From assembly GCF_923868895.1 (NCBI RefSeq), contig NZ_OV350343.1:1798001-1862000 (forward strand): 64,000 nucleotides of DNA, given 5' to 3'. Every line of letters starts with the position of its first letter. Within the stretch, counting starts at the first letter, position 1. This DNA comes from Halomonas sp. TD01 (GTDB lineage Bacteria; Pseudomonadota; Gammaproteobacteria; Pseudomonadales; Halomonadaceae). The translations under genes and the position numbers were made by a program. The notes beneath the pieces were generated by a model, which was given only the letters and a program-made list of their open reading frames with translations, was not told the DNA's origin and did not search any database. This document shows positions 47,201-54,550 of the stretch, one piece after another.

Positions 47201-50078
47201 CACCCTGGTCACCGACAGCCTGGGCCGCGAAGAGCGCTTCCACTTTGTGGGCAGCGGCCCCGGCAAACGCTGGACAGCCCACACCCGCGCCGACGGCTCA
47301 CGCATCGAGTTCCGCTACGACCGTGCCGGGCGTAAGGTGGCCACGATTGATTCGCTAGGGCGTGAGACGCTGATCGAGCGCGACGACCACGGCCAGGTGG
47401 TCGGCCAGACCACCCCGGATGGCAGCCGCTGGACCATCGAACGGGATGCCCTGGGACAGCCGATGCGCCTCGACGGCCCCGACGATCAGCGCTGGCAGAT
47501 CAAACGCAATGACCGTGGTCATCCTATCTCTGTCACTGGGCCAGAAGGCACCACCGCCTTCGCCTATGAGAACGCGTCACTTCCTGACCGGCCCACCACG
47601 CTGACGGATGCGGTTGGGGCCACCCACCAGCGCGAGTACAACGCCCTGGGCCAAATCACCGCCCAGACCGACTGCTCCCAGCAACGTACCACCGTCACCT
47701 ACGACCGCCACGGCTATCTGGCCAGTGTCACCAACGCCCTGAACGAGACGACTCGCACCCAGCACGACGAACGCGGCCAGCGAGTCGCCACCCAACTCCC
47801 CGACGGACATTACTGGCACCACCATGTGGACCCTCAAGGGCGGCTGGTCGAGTTGGAAGGGCCCCACGGGTTCCGGCAACAGATCTTCTATGATGACCAC
47901 GGCCGTCCGGTGCAGCGCATCGAGGCCGACGGCAGTCAGCAGCACACCGCCTACGATGACGCTGGGCGACTCAGTGAACTCACTCTGGGCAACGGCGCGG
48001 TGTACCGCTTTACCTATGACACCATGGACCGTCTCGCCAGCGAGACCGGCCCCGATGGCCGGGAACAGCAGTACCGCTACGACGACGCCGGGCAACTGAT
48101 CGAGCGAGTGGAAGCCAACCGCCCCGGCCCTGACGGCCAGCCACTAGTGACGCGGTACGACTACGATAACGCCGGGCGTCTTATCACCCGCCACTTGCCC
48201 GCCACCGAGCACGCCCCCGCCAGCAGTGAACACTACCACTGGGGCACCCATGGGCAACTGGACAGCGTCACCAACGACCACAGCGAAGTCACGTTCCGCT
48301 ACGACCACGCCCAACGGATGATCGGCGAACAGCAACGCCATGCCAGCCTCGAAGGCGCCACCAACGAACACACGGCGTGGAGCTGGCAACACCAGCACAC
48401 ACTCACTGCTACCGGCGCGCCCCAGGCCAGCCAGTTCGGCGAGTTACCGGCCCTTAACTGGCACACCTACGGCAGCGGCCACCTGCACGGTCTCAGCGCC
48501 CCCGACCTCCACCTGGAGATCGCCCTCGAACCCGATGCCCTGCACCGCGAGACCCAGCGCCGCCTGAGCCTCAGTACCGGCGTTAGTACCGGCGATCACA
48601 CCCAGCCGCTGATCTTAGAGCGTGGCTATACCGCCACGGGCCAGGTGGATCACCTCGCATTGCGCAGCCCCCACAGCGCCGGTGAGCAACACTACCAATA
48701 CGACGCCCTGGGCAGAATGACCTTCCGCACCCAGCAGCATTCACAAGGGCAAGGCCAAACCAGCCCGACCATTGCGTATAACTACGACAAGGCCGGGCGC
48801 TTAATCGGCAGCCAGCACGGCCACGATGCCCACCGCTACCCGGTGGATGCCGCCGGTAACCGCAGTGCCGCGAGCAGCTCCACACCTAATGCCACCAACC
48901 AGCTCGCCCAGCTTAACGGCACCCGCTACCGCTACGACGGCGCAGGCAATCTGATCCATCGCGAACACCCCGACGGCGAGCGCCTCACCTTGGGTTACGA
49001 CGGCGCCAACCGGCTGGTGCAACTGACCCACATCAGCAAACTGGGCTATACCCGCCACGCCAGCTACCGCTACGACGCCCTGGGCCGCCGCATCAACAAA
49101 ACCGTGAGCCACACCGATGGCACCACCGCCACCACCCACTACGGCTGGGACGGCGACCGCATCGTCCACGAAGAGACCAGCAACCAACGCACCACGGTGG
49201 TCTACGAACCCGGCAGCTTTGTGCCGATGCTCAGAATTGACCAACGCGTCTCACACAACAACGGCACAGCCGGAGCGAACGAGGAAAAACAGGTAAGCGC
49301 CTATATCACCGATGCTCTGGGCACCCCGCTGCAACTACTCAGCCCCAACGGCCAACCCCGCTGGCTCGCAGAGCCCGACGACTGGGCCGCAGTTAAAAGC
49401 CAACGTGCCGTACGCGGCGTCACCCAACCGATCCGCTTCCAGGGCCAATGGCACGACGAAGAAAGCGGGCTGTACTACAACCGCCACCGCTACTACGACC
49501 CCGAGCAAGGGCGGTATATCAGCCAGGATCCGATTGGTCTCAATGGCGGGACGAACTTGTATGGGTATGTGACCAACCCGACGGGGATGGTGGATCCGCT
49601 GGGGTTGGAGGGATGGTCCAACCTACGCTCATGGCTGCACTACAGAAATAATGGACCAGATGTCACCCTAAGGGAAATAGGGCTTTTATCAACCATACAA
49701 AACTCTTCCACGACCCAAGGGGCACTATCTCGCTTTGGCTCTAGAGATATAAATGACACCGCAAAGGCAATATGCGCATCAAACGGACCAGGGGTATTTG
49801 ATACAAACCAGACATTTCGAAATAGCTATAGATTCCATCGAGATAAGTGGTTTATTGGATCAGCTACATTGTCTGGGGATTTCACAGGCACTACTACTGT
49901 TTACCCAAACGGAGCGTACACATACACAGGTGAAGCAACGATAGATTTTTATGACGAATTTACAGACCCTTATGACACTTTTAATCTGTTTGATGGTGAG
50001 TGGAATCCTGATGGTTCGCCATACAATATTAGTGATCAGTGGTCTGAAAATTATCAAGGTGGAGGAGTGTGTCGATGA
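44238..50078 (+). CDS. vgrG: VgrG-Rhs fusion effector with C-terminal colicin-M-like toxin
   Basis: Giant T6SS spike-effector of 1946 residues. Residues 1 to about 625 are VgrG (TssI): LSLPGAKDTAVVRFTHREALS start, gp27/gp5-like region with QFPWDRYAEPNE, and a beta-prism ending GSPGRGRGHAIV. An Rhs N-terminal domain begins near 690 (GSPVNPLLGAKLLPAETDF), followed by many YD repeats that form a toxin-enclosing cage. The core ends with the self-cleavage type motif DPIGL...DPLGL (residues 1786-1790 the second). The last 156 residues (from 1791) are the toxin. They share with colicin M an initial WLHYRNNG/IGL pattern, an NGAYTYTG strand and a DPYD (1910-1913) equivalent to the catalytic DxYD, but the following His-Arg pair is not found. 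ATG 44238 follows AAGGA. The VgrG-Rhs part is GC-rich and the toxin part AT-rich. Confidence 0.93.
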   Translation: MSGLQFTLSLPGAKDTAVVRFTHREALSAPFVLSVEFASRTHDLSPSDCLDQNATLTIWQDGEPLRRVHGIVSEFHRGDRGHRRSFYRVEIRPALWRLSLRHNSRIFQDIAPFDAITTLANERGLTDMGVSAFREPAEREFLVQYRETDLAFIERLAAEEGYFYFHEFENADGGQHRLVFADAAVILPNVGERTYHGRAGGTPPQRHLRKLRQVSRVRPASVTLKDYSFKNPAYAQRHQHEARDLEAHAQREDYEHFDYPGRYKKDASGKPFTRHRLEALRADATTAEAESDLPELAPGLCFTLTEHDTESLNQEWQVVSVVHYGEQPQALEEDAAGGDGMTRYHNEVVIMPRDQPFRPTPAPKPRVDGPQVAFVVGPEGEEIYCDEHGRVKVQFPWDRYAEPNETASCWVRVAQGWAGGGYGSMAIPRIGHEVIVSFLEGDPDQPLVTGRTYHAVNRPPYPLPEHKTRTVLRTQSHQGSGFNELRFDDKTDQEQIWLHAQKDLELLTLNDRTEEIRRHSHLTVHHDRLSEIHHDDHLTVHGKRHALIKGDDHLQVDDTRHEHYGEAQLVEAGRELHHKAGSQIVLDAGNEITLNAGGSFIKLDSGGVTIVGAMVKINSGGSPGRGRGHAIVLPRLPGEAASEASEYVTLEPHQTPLLVSDIIAATPLAMEDIDIADGLADQCSACEPAVGSPVNPLLGAKLLPAETDFALPAPRPWVFSRGYLSSNAHIGALGQGWSLPGESLSITLNADACIIHDAQGREITFGSLAPGQARHSPTEQLWIRRGGASVDEESNASRWQALDETLRSDPEHIVLSDASGLYYVFAPSTVEQEETTDTDTARWPLIEERDRNGYTTQYHWEADLLVRVIDSAQRHYQLVYDRVLPAQPDDAGLRLTGVKLIQDHDGSAQDDWLVRYSFNSVGDLIAVRHRHGEVMREFEWDTHMLTAHRVPGGIEAHYTWDRHAPDGRVIGQQEAGGLARSYRYEVDHTLVTDSLGREERFHFVGSGPGKRWTAHTRADGSRIEFRYDRAGRKVATIDSLGRETLIERDDHGQVVGQTTPDGSRWTIERDALGQPMRLDGPDDQRWQIKRNDRGHPISVTGPEGTTAFAYENASLPDRPTTLTDAVGATHQREYNALGQITAQTDCSQQRTTVTYDRHGYLASVTNALNETTRTQHDERGQRVATQLPDGHYWHHHVDPQGRLVELEGPHGFRQQIFYDDHGRPVQRIEADGSQQHTAYDDAGRLSELTLGNGAVYRFTYDTMDRLASETGPDGREQQYRYDDAGQLIERVEANRPGPDGQPLVTRYDYDNAGRLITRHLPATEHAPASSEHYHWGTHGQLDSVTNDHSEVTFRYDHAQRMIGEQQRHASLEGATNEHTAWSWQHQHTLTATGAPQASQFGELPALNWHTYGSGHLHGLSAPDLHLEIALEPDALHRETQRRLSLSTGVSTGDHTQPLILERGYTATGQVDHLALRSPHSAGEQHYQYDALGRMTFRTQQHSQGQGQTSPTIAYNYDKAGRLIGSQHGHDAHRYPVDAAGNRSAASSSTPNATNQLAQLNGTRYRYDGAGNLIHREHPDGERLTLGYDGANRLVQLTHISKLGYTRHASYRYDALGRRINKTVSHTDGTTATTHYGWDGDRIVHEETSNQRTTVVYEPGSFVPMLRIDQRVSHNNGTAGANEEKQVSAYITDALGTPLQLLSPNGQPRWLAEPDDWAAVKSQRAVRGVTQPIRFQGQWHDEESGLYYNRHRYYDPEQGRYISQDPIGLNGGTNLYGYVTNPTGMVDPLGLEGWSNLRSWLHYRNNGPDVTLREIGLLSTIQNSSTTQGALSRFGSRDINDTAKAICASNGPGVFDTNQTFRNSYRFHRDKWFIGSATLSGDFTGTTTVYPNGAYTYTGEATIDFYDEFTDPYDTFNLFDGEWNPDGSPYNISDQWSENYQGGGVCR
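48461..49607 (+). repeat. Rhs C-terminal core, parent copy of the repeat family
   Basis: About 1147 bases of the fusion gene, from GGCAGCGGCC-containing sequence to the GGGGTTG that ends the DPLGL motif. The same sequence, nearly identical, recurs three times downstream (50581, 52719 and 54557). The copies lack a short stretch here around 48735-48750 (HSQGQGQTS-coding). Confidence 0.9.
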
Positions 50079-50536
50079 AAAGACTTCTCAAAGCTCTTAT
50101 AGTCTTCGCGACCCTTATTGCTATCACTATATTTATAGTAGCATTTTTAGTCTTCCAGCATGTGTATAACTTTAGGACGCGTATCGTTGAAAACATCTGT
50201 ATTGATCAAATCTTCATGAAAGATGAATATAACCTAATAGATTGCACTAATAACAAAGTGCTCGTCCAAGATGTTTCAGAATGGATTGTTGCGGACGACA
50301 CCCTCTATGGCATTGCTTTGGATGATGGTGATCGTTATTTCTTAATAAAAATAAAAGATAATTCGGCAATACTTCTCGAGTCTGGTCTAGACTTCAGCGA
50401 TTACTTAAATACATTAGGACTACCTCCCTACAGCATAAGTGATTCTGAAAATATGGCTCATTTATTCTACGGGGCTGGAAGAGACCGAATCTTCCCAACA
50501 GAAGAAGGTTGCTGCGTTCCCTGGAGGCGGCGGTAG
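50075..50536 (+). CDS. Putative membrane-anchored immunity protein to the Rhs toxin
   Basis: Protein of 153 residues, not recognised by family. One N-terminal membrane segment (about residues 5-32, KRLLKALIVFATLIAITIFIVAF) with a positive start predicts an inner-membrane anchor and a periplasmic domain. This is the same topology as the colicin M immunity protein Cmi. Its ATG overlaps the toxin stop (ATGA). Several cysteines in the periplasmic part could form disulphides. The last codons (WRRR) and stop fall inside the 45-bp leader of the next cassette, so the native C-terminus may have been replaced by recombination. AT-rich. Confidence 0.65.
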   Translation: MKRLLKALIVFATLIAITIFIVAFLVFQHVYNFRTRIVENICIDQIFMKDEYNLIDCTNNKVLVQDVSEWIVADDTLYGIALDDGDRYFLIKIKDNSAILLESGLDFSDYLNTLGLPPYSISDSENMAHLFYGAGRDRIFPTEEGCCVPWRRR

Positions 50537-50573
50537 TATAGCAATAAGCGCCTTTTGCTATGCCTCACATCAA
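50529..50573 (+). repeat. 45-bp cassette leader, copy 1
   Basis: Begins GGCGGTAG and ends CACATCAA. It aligns without gaps to copies at 52672 and 54506, mainly in GTAAGCRCCTTTT and ATGMCTYACATCAA. It contains the ATG of the displaced Rhs cassette and overlaps the last eight bases of the preceding immunity gene. Confidence 0.75.
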
Positions 50574-52094
50574 ACTTAGGCATATCGTCGGCAGCGGCCA
50601 CTTGCACGGCATGAGTGCCCCCGACCTCAACCTGGAGATCGCCCTCGAACCCGATGCCCTGCACCGCGAGACCCAGCGCCGCCTGAGCGTGAGCACCGGC
50701 GATCACACCCAGCCACTGATCTTAGAGCGTGGCTACACCGCCACGGGCCAGGTGGATCACCTCGCATTGCGCAGCCCCCACCGCGCCAGTGAGCAGCACT
50801 ACCAATACGATGCCCTGGGGCGAATGACCTTCCGCACCCAGCAAGGCGATTCACCCACCATCGCCTACACCTAAGACGCGGCGGGACGCTTAATCGGCAG
50901 CCAGCACGGCCACGATGCCCACCGCTACCCGGTGGATGCTGCCGGTAACCGCAGTGCCGCGAGCAGCTCCACACCTAATGCCACCAACCAGCTCGCCCAG
51001 CTTAACGGCACCCGCTACCGCTACGACGGCGCAGGTAATCTGATCCATCGCGAACACCCCGACGGCGAACGCCTCACCTTGGGTTACGACGGCGCCAACC
51101 GACTGGTGCAACTGACCCACATCAGCAAACTGGGCTATACCCGCCACGCCAGCTACCGCTACGACGGCCTGGGGCGGCGGATCAACAAAACCGTGCGCCA
51201 CACCGATGGCACCACCGCCACCACCCACTACGGCTGGGACGGCGACCGCATCGTCCATGAAGAGACCGAGCACCAACGCACCACGGTGGTCTACGAACCG
51301 GGCAGTTTTGTGCCGATGCTCAGAATTGACCAACGCGTCTCACACAACAACGGCACAGCCGGAGCGAACGAGGAAAAACAAGTAAGCGCCTACATCACCG
51401 ACGCCCTGGGCACCCCGTTGCAACTGCTCAGCCCCAACGGCCAACCCCGCTGGTTGGCCGAGCCCGATGACTGGGCCGCCGTCACCAACCAACGCGCCGT
51501 GCGCGGCGTCACCCAACCGATCCGCTTCCTGGGCCAATGGCACGACGAAGAAAGCGGCCTCTACTACAACCGCCACCGCTACTACGACCCCGAGCAGGGG
51601 CGTTATATCAGCCAAGATCCGATTGGGTTAAGGGGCGGCACAAACTTGTATGGCTACGTCACCAACCCGACGGGGATGGTGGATCCGCTGGGGTTGCAAA
51701 CACTGAGATGTGCAAGGGGGCTAGATGCACTTGATCCTGAGCTATCACCAATGAAACCGAGTGGTAACCCTTTACGCCATGATTTCTTGGTTGTGGACGG
51801 GGAAATATTGAAGAGCGTGATGATGCTATGCAATTACTTTGGAGCCAAGGGTGGATTGATAAAAAAGAATCACCCAACGCGCTCTGTACCGTTATATCTG
51901 AAGACCCCGAGTATGCCAATGCTGTACGGGATTCTGCTAGAAATGTGGGGGAACCTACCTATAACGTAGGAGCATACCGGGGAACATTGCCTCATGTGCT
52001 TGGAGCGCGTAATTGCCAAACATGGGCTGATGATGTTCTTCGTGAAGCCGATAAAGCGACCTCTGATGCATCATGGTGGCAATTTTGGCGATAA
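50560..52094 (+). pseudogene. Displaced Rhs C-terminal cassette 1 with broken toxin
   Basis: Orphan Rhs tip beginning at ATG 50560. It repeats about 1.1 kb of the parent Rhs gene (50581-51696) up to DPLGL, then carries a different toxin of about 130 residues. Two lesions are visible. An in-frame TAA at 50872 stands where the other copies have TAC. A frame change lies near 51803-51805, where adding one A to the AAA run restores the reading DGENIEERDDAMQLLW and joins the two toxin halves. The restored toxin has LRHDFLVVDGE early and ARNCQTWADDVL late, a His...Asn-Cys arrangement like permuted papain-fold peptidases (inference). It has no VgrG or cage part and is probably a silent donor cassette. 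Confidence 0.82.
50581..51696 (+). repeat. Rhs C-terminal core, repeat copy 1
   Basis: Near-identical to 48461-49607 of the parent gene, ending at the same GGGGTTG. Differs by the TAA stop and scattered substitutions. Confidence 0.88.
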
Positions 52095-52145
52095 GTATCG
52101 ATAGCAACTTGATGCAAAATGATAACTTAAAATGTGGGTGTGATT

Positions 52146-52613
52146 ATGTTGGAATTTTTATTAGACTTATTGAAATTATTAAAGTTTGTTATTGTAGTTA
52201 CATTTACTGGGAGTTTAGTTACGTTAACGTCTTCGCCTGTTGATATGAAAGCGGGTAGCCGCTTAGAGCTTGAGTCAGAAAAGCCATTAAAAGTCTTAAC
52301 TCCCGGAGCAAGTGTTCGTATTGATGTAACTTCAATGCGGCCAGCTCATATTGAAAGCAGAGAGGATACATATAAGTGGGGAGATGATTTTTTTGGCAAG
52401 CACTCTATATCTGCAACTTTGCTTAATACATCAAATGGCCATACCACCACAGTCTCTCACCTTGGCGGACTAGCTATAGTAAGCAATGACTTAATTCTGT
52501 TTTTACGAAAAGGCGAAGGTCTTGAGCGTGGGGAAAAATATGACAAAATCATCGTCGAAACTGACGTTGAACTCCATGGAGTGACTATGACTTGGAGCAG
52601 CTGGAGATTGTAG
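52146..52613 (+). CDS. Putative immunity protein of cassette 1
   Basis: Protein of 155 residues with an N-terminal hydrophobic segment (MLEFLLDLLKLLKFVIVVTFTGSLVTLTS) that may be a membrane anchor or signal, then a beta-rich soluble part with a CxxC-free, mostly polar composition. Not recognised. It stands directly behind the broken toxin of cassette 1, where immunity genes are found in such cassettes, and it is intact. ATG 52146 is preferred; GTG 52134 is in frame upstream. No strong ribosome site. AT-rich compared with the Rhs core. Confidence 0.6.
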   Translation: MLEFLLDLLKLLKFVIVVTFTGSLVTLTSSPVDMKAGSRLELESEKPLKVLTPGASVRIDVTSMRPAHIESREDTYKWGDDFFGKHSISATLLNTSNGHTTTVSHLGGLAIVSNDLILFLRKGEGLERGEKYDKIIVETDVELHGVTMTWSSWRL

Positions 52614-52643
52614 AAAAGACGCTGAGTTTATGCTGCCCCCTCT

Positions 52644-52674
52644 GCCAAGGAAGACACTGGATGACTTCCTTGGC
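52644..52674. repeat. Stem-loop at the 5' edge of cassette 2
   Basis: GCCAAGGAAG pairs perfectly with CTTCCTTGGC around 11 bases. The right arm runs into the 45-bp leader. A related stem-loop lies at the edge of cassette 3 (54477-54510). No U tract follows. Confidence 0.6.
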
Positions 52675-52716
52675 GGTAGCGTGCCAGTAAGCACCTTTTA
52701 CCATGACTCACATCAA
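52672..52716 (+). repeat. 45-bp cassette leader, copy 2
   Basis: GGCGGTAGCGTGCCAGTAAG start, CACATCAA end. Its ATG at 52703 is out of frame with the Rhs core because about 17 bases present in cassette 3 (AAGCTTAGGCACACCTA region) are missing just after it. Confidence 0.75.
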
Positions 52717-54164
52717 TCGGCAGTGGCCACCTGCACGGTCTCAGCGCCCCCGACCTCCACCTGGAGATCGCCCTCGAACCCGATGCCCTGCACCGCGAGA
52801 CCCAGCGCCGCCTGAGCCTCAGTACCGGCGTTAGTACCGGCGATCACACCCAACCGCTGATCTTAGAGCGTGGCTACACCGCCACGGGCCAGTTGGACCA
52901 CCTCGCATTGCGCAGCCCCCACAGCGCCGGTGAGCAACACTACCAATACGACGCCCTGGGGCGAATGACCTTCCGCACCCAGCAAGGCGATTCACCCACC
53001 ATCGCCTACACCTACGACAAGGCCGGGCGCTTAATCGCCAGCCAGCACGGCCACGACGCCCACCGCTACCCGGTGGATGCTGCCGGTAACCGCAGTGCCG
53101 CGAGCAGCTCCACACCTAATGCCACCAACCAGCTCGCCCAGCTTAACGGCACCCGCTATCGCTACGACGGCGCGGGCAATCTGATCCATCGTGAACACCC
53201 CGACGGCGAGCGCCTCACCTTGGGTTACGACGGCGCCAACCGGCTGGTGCAACTGACCCACATCAGCAAACTGGGCTATACCCGCCACGCCCACTACCGC
53301 TACGACGGCCTGGGGCGGCGGATCAACAAAACCGTGCGCCACACCGATGGCACCACCGCCACCACCCACTACGGCTGGGACGGCGACCGCATCGTCCATG
53401 AAGAGACCGAGCACCAACGCACCACGGTGGTCTACGAACCGGGCAGTTTTGTGCCGATGCTCAGAATTGACCAACGCGTCTCACACAACAACGGCACAGC
53501 CGGAGCGAACGAGGAAAAACAGGTAAGCGCCTACATCACCGACGCCCTGGGCACCCCGTTGCAACTGCTCAGCCCCAACGGCCAGCCCCGTTGGCTCGCC
53601 GAGCCCGACGACTGGGCGGCGGTCACAAAACAACGCGCCGTGCGTGGCGTCACCCAACCGATTCGCTTCCAAGGCCAGTGGCACGACGAAGAAAGCGGCC
53701 TCTACTACAACCGCCACCGCTACTACGACCCCGAGCAGGGGCGTTATATCAGCCAGGATCCGATTGGGTTAAGGGGCGGCACGAATTTGTATGGGTATGT
53801 GACCAACCCGACGGGGATGGTGGATCCGCTGGGGTTGTTTGATCGCCCAGGGGATATTGATCAATCTGGTCGCCGGCAGCGTAGCAATCCTTATTCTCGC
53901 TACCCGCCCGCGCCTAGATCAACGTTAGAAAAAGTGGGGAATGCCGGTTTAAGCAAAGTCTGGGGCAAAGTTACTGGTGGAGTTTCCAAGGTAGACATAT
54001 CTACTGGGGCCATAATTAAAAGCAACCCCTATGTATGGGGAGGATGGGCGCTAGTTGATCCATCGAAGATAAGCACTCTTCAAACACGCAATTATGATGG
54101 TAACGGGGATGGATTGTCTGATGAGCATTACCAACATGGGATGTGTGTCCCTGGGGCTAGATGA
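52707..54164 (+). CDS. Displaced Rhs C-terminal cassette 2 with intact toxin, no good start
   Basis: Open Rhs core followed by a toxin of about 108 residues. The frame is open from 52707, but the first possible start is TTG 52893; the ATG in the leader is out of frame owing to a short deletion, so it is likely a silent cassette. The Rhs core ends with DPLGL at about 53837. The toxin begins FDRPGDIDQSGRRQ, has a glycine/valine-rich middle (VWGKVTGGVSKVD) and a calcium-loop-like NYDGNGDGLSDE near the end, then HYQHGMC. I do not recognise the family. The stop at 54162-54164 abuts the ATG of the next gene. Confidence 0.78.
   Translation, partial: LTSIGSGHLHGLSAPDLHLEIALEPDALHRETQRRLSLSTGVSTGDHTQPLILERGYTATGQLDHLALRSPHSAGEQHYQYDALGRMTFRTQQGDSPTIAYTYDKAGRLIASQHGHDAHRYPVDAAGNRSAASSSTPNATNQLAQLNGTRYRYDGAGNLIHREHPDGERLTLGYDGANRLVQLTHISKLGYTRHAHYRYDGLGRRINKTVRHTDGTTATTHYGWDGDRIVHEETEHQRTTVVYEPGSFVPMLRIDQRVSHNNGTAGANEEKQVSAYITDALGTPLQLLSPNGQPRWLAEPDDWAAVTKQRAVRGVTQPIRFQGQWHDEESGLYYNRHRYYDPEQGRYISQDPIGLRGGTNLYGYVTNPTGMVDPLGLFDRPGDIDQSGRRQRSNPYSRYPPAPRSTLEKVGNAGLSKVWGKVTGGVSKVDISTGAIIKSNPYVWGGWALVDPSKISTLQTRNYDGNGDGLSDEHYQHGMCVPGAR
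52719..53837 (+). repeat. Rhs C-terminal core, repeat copy 2
   Basis: Near-identical to the parent segment 48461-49607 and to copy 1, ending at the same GGGGTTG before the toxin. Confidence 0.88.
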
Positions 54165-54446
54165 ATGAAGTTAGCTAAAGAAGACTGGGGTAAAAAGTGG
54201 GTTGAAGCTCTTGTTATGCTTCCTTCTTATCTGGCCCTGATCGTCCTCGTTGTAAAATTAAATATAATACTAAGCGTTCTGATAATTTTTGTAGCACAAT
54301 GTGTTTTAGGAAATGTTTATAGCTATATTGTCATAGAAAAAAGGCTGTTAAATGATCAGGCCTCTCGAGAAAAATCAGCCGCTATATTTTTCTTATCTCA
54401 ACTGTTTGTTCTAGGTGTCGGGGTATTACTAATTAGCCTTGCATAA
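54165..54446 (+). CDS. Putative multi-pass membrane immunity protein of cassette 2
   Basis: Small protein of 93 residues with three hydrophobic segments (about 14-31, 34-54 and 73-92), hence probably integral to the inner membrane. Its ATG follows the toxin stop without a gap. A membrane immunity protein suggests that the cassette 2 toxin acts on or in the membrane, such as a pore-former; this is inference. No family recognised. AT-rich. Confidence 0.62.
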   Translation: MKLAKEDWGKKWVEALVMLPSYLALIVLVVKLNIILSVLIIFVAQCVLGNVYSYIVIEKRLLNDQASREKSAAIFFLSQLFVLGVGVLLISLA

Positions 54447-54476
54447 CATAACTGATATGTATTGGGTCGCGTACTC

Positions 54477-54510
54477 CCCCCAAGGAGGGCTCCCGCTGCC
54501 TTCTTGGGGG
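54477..54510. repeat. Stem-loop at the 5' edge of cassette 3
   Basis: CCCCCAAGGAGG pairs with CCTTCTTGGGGG with one G-U pair, loop of ten bases. It corresponds in place and partly in sequence to the stem-loop at 52644-52674. Confidence 0.6.
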
Positions 54511-54550
54511 AAGCGTGTCAGTAAGCATCTTTCACCATGACTTACATCAA
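54506..54550 (+). repeat. 45-bp cassette leader, copy 3
   Basis: GGGGGAAGCGTGTCAGTAAG start, TACATCAA end; differs from copy 2 at about seven positions. Its ATG at 54537 is in frame with the Rhs core. Confidence 0.75.

Noticed and set aside
45552..48885. Several long minus-strand open frames within the VgrG-Rhs gene
   Set aside because: They are shadows of the GC-rich fusion gene. Similar antisense frames reappear at 50890 and 53031 only because the Rhs core is repeated.
50069..50074. GTG 50069 as start of the Rhs-toxin immunity gene
   Set aside because: ATG 50075 two codons later forms the usual ATGA overlap with the toxin stop.
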